From NCBI RefSeq assembly GCF_001050155.1, contig NZ_LFVY01000003.1:267483-331482 (forward strand): DNA of 64,000 nt, read 5' to 3'. The DNA is from Nitratireductor soli. GTDB taxonomy: Bacteria; Pseudomonadota; Alphaproteobacteria; Rhizobiales; Rhizobiaceae. The position numbers and the translations under genes were made by a program. Positions 1-8,955 of the stretch are shown one piece after another; position 1 is the first letter of the stretch, and every line of letters begins with the position of its first letter. The notes beneath the pieces were generated by a model that did no database searches, was not told the origin of the DNA, and was given only the letters and a program-made list of their open reading frames with translations.

Positions 1-415
1 GCAGGAAGGAGATCGCCTCGTCAGCGCGTTTGCGCAGGGCTTTCTCCTGACGGTGCACCAGGCCCGGCCGCAGGAACAGGCTGGTCAGGTTCTCCCCCGC
101 CTGCCCGGGGGCGGCGGCCATGAGATTCTCCCGCACCGAAAGATGCGAGAATTCCTTCGGCACCTGAAAGGTGCGGACCATGCCCGCGCGCGCCCGGGTC
201 GAGGCTGACATCCCGTCCATGGAAGCGCCGTTGAAGGCGACGTGACCCGAGCTGGGCGGCATGAAACCGGATATGACGGAAAACAGCGTCGATTTTCCCG
301 CGCCATTCGGCCCGATCAGCCCGACGAGCCCGTCGAGCGGCATGGATATGCTCACATTCTTGAGAACTTCAAAGCCATCGAAGGCCTTGCAGATATCGAC
401 CGCGGCAAATGTCAT
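1..415 (-). CDS. Branched-chain amino acid-type ABC transporter ATP-binding protein (LivG-like), partial
   Basis: The gene starts at 415 and runs off the left edge of the window, so only about 138 residues are visible. They contain a Walker A motif GPNGAGKST at residues 35-43 and a Q-loop region (RTFQVPKEF) near 86-94, both typical of LivG ATPases that energise uptake through LivH/LivM at the inner membrane. The ATG overlaps the stop of the upstream permease gene by four bases (ATGA), showing translational coupling. It is the second LivG-type ATPase of this operon, the other being at 8952-9716. The signature motif and Walker B lie outside the window. The substrate is unknown. Confidence 0.9.
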   Translation of the reverse strand, partial: MTFAAVDICKAFDGFEVLKNVSISMPLDGLVGLIGPNGAGKSTLFSVISGFMPPSSGHVAFNGASMDGMSASTRARAGMVRTFQVPKEFSHLSVRENLMAAAPGQAGENLTSLFLRPGLVHRQEKALRKRADEAISFL

Positions 416-1299
416 CGCTTCGTATAATCCCCCATGAGGCCCTGCGGGCGATAAAGCGTGAAGAGGATGAGCAGGAGGCCGATCACGCCGATGCGCAGCG
501 ATGCCATCTCGACCTCCGACACGCCGGGGATGAAATCGCGCATGAAGCGCGAGCCTTCGAGAAAGACCATCAGCAGCACCGTGCCCACAATGGCGCCGGA
601 GATGCGCCCCACGCCACCGATGATGATCGCCATCCAGACGTAGAATGTGACGAGCGGCACGAATTGCTCGGGGATGATGAAGGTGATGTAGTGCGCGTAG
701 AACGCGCCGGCGATGCCGGCCAGCGCCGCCGACAGCATCAGCACCTGAATCTTGAACCGGGCGGGATCCTTGCCGAGCGCCTTCAGCGCATCCTCATTGT
801 CGCGAATCGCCTGGATGACGCGGCCGAAGGGGCTCTTGATGATGCGCCACATGACGAGCGCGGCCCCCACGCAGACCGCCAGCAGCAACCCCGCCGTGGC
901 AAGCTGCGCCGCCAAACCAACCGGCAGGCTGGAGAAGAGGCGCGGTATGCCGGGAACGCCCTGCACGCCGTTGGTCAGCCATTTCTCGCTGACGATGATG
1001 ATACGGACCGTTTCGGAAAAACCCAGCGTGACGATGGCGAAATAATCGTCCCGTAACCGCAATGATATGAGCCCGATGGGCCAGGCGGCGAGACCCGCCG
1101 CGATTGCCGCCGCGCAAAAGCTGGCAAACAGCGGAACACCGGAAAGCGCCAGCAGAGCGGAGGTATAAGCGCCGATGGCGAAGAACCCCACATGGCCGAA
1201 ATTGATGAGGCCGACCGAACCGTATTGCAGCGACAATCCGAAGGACAAGAGCAGGTAGATCAGCGTGATGATGGCGATGGCCAGGAGATAGCTCAGCAT
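412..1299 (-). CDS. Branched-chain amino acid-type ABC transporter permease (LivM-like)
   Basis: A 295-residue hydrophobic protein of the LivM family, one half of the membrane channel of a Liv/Urt-type importer. The start chosen is the ATG at 1299, which overlaps the LivH stop (TGATG). The open frame continues about 100 codons further upstream, but that part is an Arg-rich shadow of livH. The protein begins with a transmembrane segment (MLSYLLAIAIITLIYLL) and carries the LivM-type stretch LRLRDDYFAIVTLGF. It pairs with the LivH-type permease just upstream and the ATPase just downstream. Confidence 0.9.
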   Translation of the reverse strand: MLSYLLAIAIITLIYLLLSFGLSLQYGSVGLINFGHVGFFAIGAYTSALLALSGVPLFASFCAAAIAAGLAAWPIGLISLRLRDDYFAIVTLGFSETVRIIIVSEKWLTNGVQGVPGIPRLFSSLPVGLAAQLATAGLLLAVCVGAALVMWRIIKSPFGRVIQAIRDNEDALKALGKDPARFKIQVLMLSAALAGIAGAFYAHYITFIIPEQFVPLVTFYVWMAIIIGGVGRISGAIVGTVLLMVFLEGSRFMRDFIPGVSEVEMASLRIGVIGLLLILFTLYRPQGLMGDYTKR

Positions 1300-2162
1300 C
1301 AGCGCACCCCCTCGATGCGGCCTAGAAGCCCGGACGGGCGCTTGAGCAGCACGATGAGCATGATCGCGAAGGACAGGGCGATCTTGTAGGTGAAGCCGAC
1401 GAACGGCGTCGACATTTCCTGCACCACGCCGAGGATGAGGCCGGCGAGCAATGCGCCGGCGGGGCTGCCGATGCCGCCGAAAATGGCGGCGGCGAAGGCC
1501 GGCATCAGCATGTCCCAGCCCATTTCCGGACTGACCACGGTTTTCACGCCGAGCATAACGCCGCCAGCCCCGGCAATGGCGCCGGCGAGCACCCACAGTG
1601 CCGCCAGCACCCGGCCCGAGCGGATGCCCGAGACGCGGGCAAGCGCGGCATTGTCGGCCACGGCGCGCATCTGCCTGCCGATTGGCGTCAGGTGCAGAAC
1701 GGCAAAGGCGAGCGCCAGAATGACCGCCGCGAGCAGCGCAAGCTGCAGATCGAGCGGATTGATGGCGAGCCCGCCGATCCGGTAGGGCCGGCTGAGCGGC
1801 ATGCTGAACACCATGGGCTGATGGCCGAAGGCCAGGCCCATGATGGAGCGCAACACGAAGCCGACGCCGATCGAGGCGACGAGCAGTGCGACCACCGAGC
1901 GCGCGGCCAGCCGGCGAAAGACCAGCAAGTGGCCCGCAAGCGCCACGGCGGCGGTGACGACCACAGCGAAGATGCCGCTCAACAGGAGAGACCCGGTCAG
2001 CGGATAGACGATCAGCCCGGAAAAGGCTCCGACCGTCATGATGTCGCCGGTTGCGGCATTGGGAAAGCGCACGATGCCGAACACCAGCGTGATCGACATG
2101 GCGGCAAGACTGATCACCAGGCCCTGGACGAGCCCGTTAACGGCAAGCTGCGCGAAATACAT
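1299..2162 (-). CDS. Branched-chain amino acid-type ABC transporter permease (LivH-like)
   Basis: A 287-residue integral membrane protein of the LivH family, near the usual length. It shows the family's alternating hydrophobic segments and the GGIGSPAGALLAGL stretch close to the C-terminus. It forms the channel with the LivM-like protein encoded next (one-base TGATG overlap). It lies 67 bases downstream of a binding-protein gene in the same operon. The substrate class is probably an amino acid, amide or other small carboxylate, as for the family; specificity cannot be read from the permease. Confidence 0.9.
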   Translation of the reverse strand: MYFAQLAVNGLVQGLVISLAAMSITLVFGIVRFPNAATGDIMTVGAFSGLIVYPLTGSLLLSGIFAVVVTAAVALAGHLLVFRRLAARSVVALLVASIGVGFVLRSIMGLAFGHQPMVFSMPLSRPYRIGGLAINPLDLQLALLAAVILALAFAVLHLTPIGRQMRAVADNAALARVSGIRSGRVLAALWVLAGAIAGAGGVMLGVKTVVSPEMGWDMLMPAFAAAIFGGIGSPAGALLAGLILGVVQEMSTPFVGFTYKIALSFAIMLIVLLKRPSGLLGRIEGVR

Positions 2163-2229
2163 GAACGGTTCCTCATTCCGCCGAAGCGGCTGGCGGGATC
2201 CCGGGACGAAACGGGCTCCCGCCGCTGTG

Positions 2230-3450
2230 TCAGATCTTGACGACGTAGTGACGGTTGATCTTCCCGTCCTCGATGACGGAGGCGGAGAAGTCCGGCGTCA
2301 CATCGCCATACGCATCGAAATCGAGCACCGAGGAGGCGCCTTCATAGTTGATGGGGCCGGATTTCAGCGCTTCCTTGCCCTCGGCGAAGGACGAGACTGT
2401 CGTGCCGTCCGGGTTGGCCACGTCGTGCATCTTCTCGTTCACCTTGGCCATGTCGGTGGTGCCGGCGGCTTCCACGGCCAAGGCAAGCACCGTCATCATG
2501 TCCCAGGTCATGGCGGCGTAGACATTGTCCGAGCCGGGTTTGCCCATCGCGGCCTGATAGGCCTTGTCGTATTCCGTGTAGGCTGCGGCCTCCTCGTTGG
2601 AGACGGAATCGACCGAGATGATGCCTTCCACCACGTCCGGTCCGAGCGCCGCCACGAGATCGCTGTTCGCCGCCCATCCGGGGATGATCCACTTCGCTGG
2701 CTGGCCGGCCTGATACCACTCGCGCAGGATGATGGTGGTGTCACCGACATAGGAGCCCATCACGATCACATCCGGCTGCGCGGCAAGGATCTGCATCAGT
2801 TCGGAACTGTAGCTCGTCTGCTTCGGCTCATAGACGACGCTGGAGACGATCTCGCCGCCCTTGGCCTCCCACGCCTTCTTGAAGCCTTCGGTATTGCCAA
2901 TGCCCGAAGCGTTGTTGAAAGCCATCGTCGCGGGACGTTTGAAGCCTTCCTTCTCGGCGATCTCGGCGAAGGCGCGCCCAAAACGGTCGTTCGTCGCCTG
3001 GAAACGGTAGCTCAGTCCCTTCTCGTTGGCGGGCGGCACGGAAAGGGCCGGAGCACCCGACGTGTTCATCAGCATGATCCCGGCATCATTGGTCAGCGGC
3101 ACGACGGCCAGCGAGACGCCCGAGGACCAGGTGCCGAGCACGGCTTGCACCTTGTTCACCTCAATCAATTTCTTGGCGGCGAGCACGGCCGCCTGAGGGT
3201 CGGTCTGGGTGTCCTCGGCGAAGATTTCGATCTTTCGGCCGGCCGCCCCGCCCGCCGCGTTCACGGCGTCGGCGGCGGCGAGGATCATCTTCTGCATGCC
3301 CTCGCCATAGGGGCCGCCCGCACCCGTCACCGGGTTCAGCGCACCGATGCGCAGCGTGCCTTCCGATTGCGCGAAACCGGAGCCGGTCAAGAGTGGCAGT
3401 GCCATTGCCCCTGCGGTTCCGGCGAGAAATTCACGACGTGTCCTGTTCAT
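2230..3450 (-). CDS. Liv-type ABC transporter substrate-binding protein, Tat-exported
   Basis: A 406-residue periplasmic binding protein of the type-1 fold (Peripla_BP_6/LivJ-like). The N-terminus has a twin-arginine signal (RTRREFLAGTAG) followed by a hydrophobic stretch and a FAQ-S cleavage region, so it probably leaves the cell folded through Tat. The mature protein opens with TLRIGALNPVTGAGGPYGEG, the usual first strand of amino acid or amide binders. It is the second of two such proteins in this operon (other at 7008-8213). The two share layout but are clearly different in sequence, suggesting separate ligands. Confidence 0.9.
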   Translation of the reverse strand: MNRTRREFLAGTAGAMALPLLTGSGFAQSEGTLRIGALNPVTGAGGPYGEGMQKMILAAADAVNAAGGAAGRKIEIFAEDTQTDPQAAVLAAKKLIEVNKVQAVLGTWSSGVSLAVVPLTNDAGIMLMNTSGAPALSVPPANEKGLSYRFQATNDRFGRAFAEIAEKEGFKRPATMAFNNASGIGNTEGFKKAWEAKGGEIVSSVVYEPKQTSYSSELMQILAAQPDVIVMGSYVGDTTIILREWYQAGQPAKWIIPGWAANSDLVAALGPDVVEGIISVDSVSNEEAAAYTEYDKAYQAAMGKPGSDNVYAAMTWDMMTVLALAVEAAGTTDMAKVNEKMHDVANPDGTTVSSFAEGKEALKSGPINYEGASSVLDFDAYGDVTPDFSASVIEDGKINRHYVVKI

Positions 3451-3490
3451 GGTGTTCCCCTTTTAATGTCGATCTTCTTGTTGTGTTCGA

Positions 3491-4726
3491 TCAGCCGAGC
3501 GCGGTTCTTTTCACGAACCGTCCCGCCTGCATGATGACCGGCATGTGCTTGCCCTGGCCGGTGAGCAGGGAGAGATCCTCGAGCGGATTGCCGTCGACGA
3601 CGATGAGATCGGCGAAGGCATCCGCAGCGATCGTTCCGAGTTTTCCTTCCATGCGCACAAGACGCGCGGCCACGCTGGTGGCCGACGCGATCACCTCCTG
3701 CGCCGGCAGCACGCGGCCGCGTATGACGAACTCCTCCGACTGGTGCCGGTGCATGTCGCCGAGCAGATCGGTGCCATAAGCCATGGCCAGACCGGCATCG
3801 CGCATGGTTTCGAGCGATTTCATGCCGCCCGAGCGTACATAATCGGCCTTGGCGACCGAATCCGCCGGAAAGCCAAGCGAGCCGCCTTCGCTGACCAGCT
3901 TTTCATAGGTGACCAGCGTCGGCACGGCATAGGCCCCCTTCTCGCGGGCGAGCGCGGCGGTCTCGGAGGAAATGAAATTGCAGTGTTCCAGCGAATGGAC
4001 GCCGCATTCCACGACGCGGCGGATGCCGTCGTCCGTGTAGACATGTGCCGAGACATATGTGCCGGCGTTCTGCGCCTCCTCGACCACGGCCAGAAGTTCG
4101 TCGCGGCTGAAGCCCAGGAAATGGATCGGGTCCGTTGGCGAAGCGGCGCCGCCATTGGCCATGATCTTGATGAATTCGGCCCCGTTCTTGATCTCTTCGC
4201 GCGCTGCGCGGCGGATCCCGTCGACGCCGTCGCAGACGCGGCCAAGCGCGCCCAAACGGAAACGGTTGGTGGGCACCGGCGTATCATCGAACGGGCCGCG
4301 GAAATCGGCGTGCCCGCCCGTCTGGCTCAGCGCCTTGCCGCAGATGAAGAGGCGTGGGGCCGGGAACAGGCCTTCCCCGACCGCGCGCTTGAGGCCGATA
4401 TCGGCGCCCCCCACGTCGCGAACCGTGGTGAAGCCGCGCGCCAGCATGTCGCGCATGATGATCGCCGCGCGCGGCGCCGCCAGGCTGTCGGGCAGGCGTG
4501 CATTCTCGCCGAGATTGGCGAGCGAGGCGACCACATGCACGTGGCAATCGATCAGGCCGGGCATGAGCGTGCGGCCCTTGAGGTCCACCACCTCGGCGCC
4601 GCCCGCCTTCACCGAGGCTGAAACCTCGCGAATGACGCCGTCTTCGACAAGCACGGAGGTGGGGTCGCCTGGTTCGGGGGCGGTTCCATCGACGATGCGG
4701 GCATTGGCGAAAAGATAGGACGACAC
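3491..4726 (-). CDS. Metal-dependent amidohydrolase family protein
   Basis: A 411-residue amidohydrolase of the imidazolonepropionase/Xaa-Pro dipeptidase-like branch. Visible metal-site features are HVH at residues 62-64, a KIMANGG segment that may carry the bridging lysine, SAHVYTD and LEHCNF histidines, and a late GTD aspartate. No signal peptide is seen, so it acts in the cytoplasm. The start is GTG at 4726 with AGGAG seven bases upstream, directly after the GAF gene stop. Its position between two transporter sets suggests it hydrolyses an amide or cyclic amide brought in by them; the actual substrate is not known. Confidence 0.82.
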   Translation of the reverse strand: MSSYLFANARIVDGTAPEPGDPTSVLVEDGVIREVSASVKAGGAEVVDLKGRTLMPGLIDCHVHVVASLANLGENARLPDSLAAPRAAIIMRDMLARGFTTVRDVGGADIGLKRAVGEGLFPAPRLFICGKALSQTGGHADFRGPFDDTPVPTNRFRLGALGRVCDGVDGIRRAAREEIKNGAEFIKIMANGGAASPTDPIHFLGFSRDELLAVVEEAQNAGTYVSAHVYTDDGIRRVVECGVHSLEHCNFISSETAALAREKGAYAVPTLVTYEKLVSEGGSLGFPADSVAKADYVRSGGMKSLETMRDAGLAMAYGTDLLGDMHRHQSEEFVIRGRVLPAQEVIASATSVAARLVRMEGKLGTIAADAFADLIVVDGNPLEDLSLLTGQGKHMPVIMQAGRFVKRTALG

Positions 4727-5233
4727 TTATGCACTCCTGGTGGTTGCCGCACGGGCTTCGGCCCGTGCATTCAAAAAAGCGGGAACGAGAAGGGGGGCGA
4801 GCGGCGCGACGCGGGCCACGTCCGCTTCCTGGTAATGATGTTCGGGAGCGAGGATGTTGAACGTGCCGATCGCCTCGCCGTCATAAAGCACGGGAAGGTT
4901 GATGACCGAGCCAAGCCCCATGCTCGCGATCAGTGCGTGATCGAAGAAGGCCCAGCGGATGCCTTCGCGGTCACGCCCGAGAAAGGGCTGTTTCTGCTTG
5001 AGAACGAGATCGCCCCACGGCGTCGGCCCCATCAGCTTGCGCCCCGAGACGGGGTATTCCACGGGCCGGCTCGAATAGACCCGGGCCACGTCCTGCCCAT
5101 CCACATAGAGCAGGGTGAACAATTCATGCCCCACCAGTGCATGGCTCGCCTTTTCGAGCGCCTTATAAAGGGTCTCGGGCTGGCCGGGTTCGGCAAGGAT
5201 CGGAAGAAGATCTTGAGACGCTGTGATTGTCAT
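4727..5233 (-). CDS. GAF domain protein
   Basis: A 168-residue protein made almost entirely of one GAF-type small-molecule sensing domain (central part LGSVINLPVLYDGEAIGT, about residues 110-130). It has no attached kinase, cyclase or DNA-binding domain. It is translationally coupled to the upstream LivM gene (ATGA overlap at 5230-5233) and immediately followed by the amidohydrolase, so it is an integral part of the operon. It could sense the imported compound or act as a small enzyme, as free GAF proteins of the fRMsr type do. I see no Cys residues, which argues against methionine sulfoxide reduction. Confidence 0.7.
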   Translation of the reverse strand: MTITASQDLLPILAEPGQPETLYKALEKASHALVGHELFTLLYVDGQDVARVYSSRPVEYPVSGRKLMGPTPWGDLVLKQKQPFLGRDREGIRWAFFDHALIASMGLGSVINLPVLYDGEAIGTFNILAPEHHYQEADVARVAPLAPLLVPAFLNARAEARAATTRSA

Positions 5234-6129
5234 GATTTTGGAGCCGGCAGGATCTGTTCGGGGAGCAGGCCCTGCGGGCGGAACCGCAGGACGAGGATGA
5301 GGGCGACGCCGACCAGGATTTCCCGGCAGGCGGCAAATTGCGCCGGCGCCAGCGCAGGCACGAGATCGGGCAGGAAGCGCGTAAGTTCAAGGAAGAACAC
5401 CACCACATAGGCGCCGAGCACCCCGCCGGCCGGCCGGCCGACACCACCCGCGGCGACGGCGAGGAAAATGTAGATCGTGATCAGCGGTTGAAAATGGTCC
5501 GGCGAGACATAAGACTGGAAATGCGCGTAGAGCGCGCCGGCCAGCCCGGCGATCGCCGCCGATACGGCAAAGGCCTGCACCTTGAAGCCGAGCACATTCT
5601 TGCCGGCGAAGCCCGCCAGTTCCTGGTCCTCGCGGATCGCCTTCATCGCGCGGCCATAGGGCGAGCGGTCGAGCCGCCGCAGCACCAGCCAGACGACCAG
5701 CACCACAGCGCTCACCAGAACCAGATAGAAAATGTTGAAGCCCTGGTTGCCGAGCGCCGATTTCAGCGGCGCCTGGATGCCCGAAATGCCGTCGGAGCCG
5801 TTGGTGAGCCAGCGCTCGTTGAGCGCCACAAGCCGGATCACCTCGGCAAGGCCCAATGTGACGATGGCGAGATAATCGTCGCGCAGGCGGGTGGTCGCGA
5901 GTGTCACGATCAGACCGGCGATGGCGCCGACGATGATGGCGCCGCCCCAGCCGAAGAGCACCGGCAGGCCCGCTCCGGTCAGAAGCGCGGAAGCGTAGGC
6001 GCCGAGCGCGAAGAAACCGACCAACCCGAGATTGACGAGGCCGATGCCGCCCCAGATCAGGTTCAGGCTCAGCGCCAGAAGCGCATAGATGCCGCCGATG
6101 GTCAGCGCGAATATGAGATAGGCAAGCAT
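5230..6129 (-). CDS. Branched-chain amino acid-type ABC transporter permease (LivM-like), set 2
   Basis: A 299-residue LivM-family permease starting at MLAYLIFALTIGGIYALL. The ATG at 6129 overlaps the stop of the LivH gene (TGATG); the longer upstream frame is a shadow. It contains the LivM-type stretch LRDDYLAIVTLGLAEV and several hydrophobic helices. It belongs with the LivH protein at 6129-6998 and probably with the ATPases at 8248-9716. It resembles the LivM at 412-1299 in order and motif content, so the operon carries two paralogous channel pairs. Confidence 0.9.
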   Translation of the reverse strand: MLAYLIFALTIGGIYALLALSLNLIWGGIGLVNLGLVGFFALGAYASALLTGAGLPVLFGWGGAIIVGAIAGLIVTLATTRLRDDYLAIVTLGLAEVIRLVALNERWLTNGSDGISGIQAPLKSALGNQGFNIFYLVLVSAVVLVVWLVLRRLDRSPYGRAMKAIREDQELAGFAGKNVLGFKVQAFAVSAAIAGLAGALYAHFQSYVSPDHFQPLITIYIFLAVAAGGVGRPAGGVLGAYVVVFFLELTRFLPDLVPALAPAQFAACREILVGVALILVLRFRPQGLLPEQILPAPKS

Positions 6130-6998
6130 CAGTTCGCCCTTTCGCCGAAGAAGCCGCGTGGACGCACCGTCAAAACGAGCAGGATCGCCGCGAAGCCGAC
6201 GGCCGAGCGGTAGGTTGCCGGCACGACCAGAAGGGCGCATTCCTCGGCGATGCCGATGGCCAGCGCACCGACGACCGCGCCGGGGATGGAGCCCAGCCCG
6301 CCGAGAACGGCGGCCGCGAACACGGTCAGCAACACCCGGAAGCCGAGCAGCGGATCGATGGAGGCGTCGAGACCGATCAACACGCCGCCGACGCCGGCAA
6401 GCCCGGCGCCGAGGAAGATGGTCATCATCGCGACATGCGCCGGCTCGATGCCCTTCAGGCGGGCAAGGTCGGGATTGTCGGCGACGGCGCGCATCGCCTT
6501 GCCGAAGCGGGTGTAGCGCAAGAAGGCGAACACGGCGGCCATGATGACGACGGCAAAGGCCAGGCTCTGGAGTTGCTGCGGCCCCACCCTCAGCCCCATG
6601 AAGCGCCAGTCCGGCACGAGCGGCAGGTCGTAGCCGCGCAAATCGTTGCCGAAGAAGAGGCGCACCACGTTTTCAAGAACGGTGTTGAGCGCGATGGAGC
6701 CGATGGCCACCGTCAGCGCCCCTGCCCCGCGCAACTGCTTGAGTGCCGTCTCTTCGGCACCGACACCGATACAGCCGGCAATCGCGAAGGCGACCAGCAG
6801 CGCCGGCAGGATGCCGGCGCCGAAGTGAACATTCACCCACCAGGCCGCGAACGCGCCGATGGTGGCATAGGCGGCGATGGCGAAGTTCGGATAGCGCAGC
6901 ACCGCGAAGATCGCCGTGAAGCCGATGGCCGGCACTGCAATCAGCGCTCCGTTCATCACCCCGTTCAACAGGGCCTGGAGGAGAATGGACATGGTCAC
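6129..6998 (-). CDS. Branched-chain amino acid-type ABC transporter permease (LivH-like), set 2
   Basis: A 289-residue LivH-family membrane protein, normal in length. The C-terminal part contains GGLGSIPGAVVGALAIG, the counterpart of the same region in the other LivH at 1299-2162. It starts only nine bases after the stop of the binding-protein gene at 7008. Together with the LivM it overlaps it forms a second import channel in this cluster. Confidence 0.9.
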   Translation of the reverse strand: MTMSILLQALLNGVMNGALIAVPAIGFTAIFAVLRYPNFAIAAYATIGAFAAWWVNVHFGAGILPALLVAFAIAGCIGVGAEETALKQLRGAGALTVAIGSIALNTVLENVVRLFFGNDLRGYDLPLVPDWRFMGLRVGPQQLQSLAFAVVIMAAVFAFLRYTRFGKAMRAVADNPDLARLKGIEPAHVAMMTIFLGAGLAGVGGVLIGLDASIDPLLGFRVLLTVFAAAVLGGLGSIPGAVVGALAIGIAEECALLVVPATYRSAVGFAAILLVLTVRPRGFFGERAN

Positions 6999-7007
6999 CG
7001 GGCTGCG

Positions 7008-8213
7008 TCAGGCGATCTTGACGAGGGTCAGCTTGCCGTCACGCACCTGCTCGTAGCGGAAGCTGCTGTCGGAGATATCGCCCTTGTCGGTGAAGTCGCA
7101 GGGGCCGCTGGCGCCGTCGTAATTCACCGGCTTGCCCTCGGCGATCAGCTTCAGCCCGTCGACGGCGTTGTCGACCCTGGTGCCGTCGGCTGCCTGGCTC
7201 ACCTTGCGGATATTGTCCTTGATGGCCGTGCCGGTCGTCTCGCCGGCCGCCGCCATCGCCATCAGGATGAGGTTGACCTGGTCATACACCTGAACCGTGT
7301 AGGGATCCGGCTTGTCGACGCCGATCAGCTTGACCAGACGTTGATAGGCGGTAGAGCTTTCGTTGGAGGACGGTGCGATCGTGTAGCAGCCCTCGACCAC
7401 GTCCGCGGGTACGCTGTCGACGAGCTTTTCGTTCACCGCATAGGCGAAGGCGATCTTCTTGCCCTGGTATCCAGCGCGATAGAGTTCCTTCAGCATCACG
7501 GTCGTGTCCGGCGTATAGCCGCCGAAGATGATCGCATCCGGCTCGAAGCGCAGCACCTCGTCCACCTCGGAGCGATAGGAAGGCTTCTTGTCGTCGTAGA
7601 TGAGTATGGCGGTCTCGCCGCCGGCAGTCTCGATTGCCTTGGTGATGTTCTCGAACTGGCTTTCCGCATAGGGCGTTTGCGGCGAGACGAAGAAGACGCG
7701 CTTGGCGCCCTCCGCTGCGGCGAATTCGCCGAATTTCCGACCCTGCAGCGTGGTGTTGGGCTGGGTGCGCACCAGATAGCCCTGGTGCGGCAGCTCGGTG
7801 ATGCTGTCGGCGCCTGACACTGTCGCCAGGAATGTCTTGGATTCCCAGCAGAGCGGCGCGACGGCCGTCGTTACCGAGGACGCCCAGGTGCCGACGATCG
7901 CCGAAACGGCATCGACGTCGATCAGCTTGCGCGCCGCGCGCACGCCGGCTTCCGGGTTCGTCTGGTCGTCTTCGGAGACCACCTCGATCTTGCGTCCAAG
8001 AATGCCGCCGGCTGCATTCACCTCGTCGACCACCGCCTTGACCGTGTCGGCCATAACCGGACCGTAGGGACCACCCGAGCCGGTCAGCGGGGTGAGCGTG
8101 CCGATCTTGATCGGCTCGCCCTGCGCCCAGGCGAAGGACGGCAGGGCGGCGCTGCCGAGAAGAAGGGAAGATGCGGCCAGGAAATGCCGGCGATTGACTG
8201 TGTATCTGTTCAT
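7008..8213 (-). CDS. Liv-type ABC transporter substrate-binding protein, Tat-exported, set 2
   Basis: A 401-residue type-1 periplasmic binding protein. The start was placed at ATG 8213 because it gives a clean Tat signal (VNRRHFLAASSLLLGSAAL) and has a purine-rich ribosome site (AGAGGG) before it. The longer frame adds an unrelated N-terminus. The mature part begins with PIKIGTLTPLTGSGGPYGP, the family's ligand-domain start. It is encoded between the ATPases and the LivH permease and should deliver the ligand of this transporter set. Confidence 0.9.
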   Translation of the reverse strand: MNRYTVNRRHFLAASSLLLGSAALPSFAWAQGEPIKIGTLTPLTGSGGPYGPVMADTVKAVVDEVNAAGGILGRKIEVVSEDDQTNPEAGVRAARKLIDVDAVSAIVGTWASSVTTAVAPLCWESKTFLATVSGADSITELPHQGYLVRTQPNTTLQGRKFGEFAAAEGAKRVFFVSPQTPYAESQFENITKAIETAGGETAILIYDDKKPSYRSEVDEVLRFEPDAIIFGGYTPDTTVMLKELYRAGYQGKKIAFAYAVNEKLVDSVPADVVEGCYTIAPSSNESSTAYQRLVKLIGVDKPDPYTVQVYDQVNLILMAMAAAGETTGTAIKDNIRKVSQAADGTRVDNAVDGLKLIAEGKPVNYDGASGPCDFTDKGDISDSSFRYEQVRDGKLTLVKIA

Positions 8214-8247
8214 GGAGTTACCCTCTGTGGTTGGTTCTTCTTGGTTG

Positions 8248-8955
8248 TCAGCCGCCCAGGAAAAGGCGGCGTATCTCGGGATCGGCGGCAAGCTGCGGAC
8301 CCGGCCCCTCGGCGGAATCCTTGCCTGACACGAGCACGTAGCCGCGTGTCGACACGGCCAGCGCCTCGACCGCGTGCTGCTCGACCATCAGGATGGGCAG
8401 CCCGCCTTCATTGAGCGCGATGATGGCGTCGAACAGCTCGTCAGCGGCGCGCGGTGAGAGGCCGGCGGTGGGTTCGTCCAGCAGCAGGAGCCTTGGCGCC
8501 GTCATCAGTCCCATGGCCATGGCGAGAATCTGCCGTTGCCCGCCCGAAAGCGTTCGCGCCAAGTCCCGCCGCTTGCCGGCGAGCATCGGATAGCGCTCAT
8601 AGAGGTCCTCGATCCGCTTCGAGGCCTCGCCACTGTCGCGATAGGCACTGATCTCCAGGTTCTCAGCGATAGTGAGGTTGCCGAAGACGTTGCGCTCCTG
8701 TGGAACAAAGCTGATGCCGCTGCGGGTACGATCGACCGCGCCGAAGCGCGTCACGTCGTCGTCACCGAGCAGGATCGCTCCTTCCCGCGCCGGAACGAGC
8801 CCGGCGATCACCTTCAGAAGCGTCGACTTGCCGGCGCCGTTGGGACCGATGATGGTGACGATCTCACCGGCTTCGACATGGATCGAAGCGCCCTTGAGGA
8901 TCTGTTCCGCCGCGCCATAGCCGGCGACGATATCCTTTGCCAGAAGCAGGCTCAT
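8248..8955 (-). CDS. Branched-chain amino acid-type ABC transporter ATP-binding protein (LivF-like)
   Basis: A 235-residue ATPase of the LivF subfamily, recognisable by its short length and complete motif set: Walker A GPNGAGKST near residue 36, signature LSGGQRQ near 138, and Walker B LLLLDEPT. It is coupled to the preceding LivG gene by an ATGA overlap. No second LivF is seen in the window, so it may serve both transporter sets, or another may lie left of the window. Confidence 0.92.
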   Translation of the reverse strand: MSLLLAKDIVAGYGAAEQILKGASIHVEAGEIVTIIGPNGAGKSTLLKVIAGLVPAREGAILLGDDDVTRFGAVDRTRSGISFVPQERNVFGNLTIAENLEISAYRDSGEASKRIEDLYERYPMLAGKRRDLARTLSGGQRQILAMAMGLMTAPRLLLLDEPTAGLSPRAADELFDAIIALNEGGLPILMVEQHAVEALAVSTRGYVLVSGKDSAEGPGPQLAADPEIRRLFLGG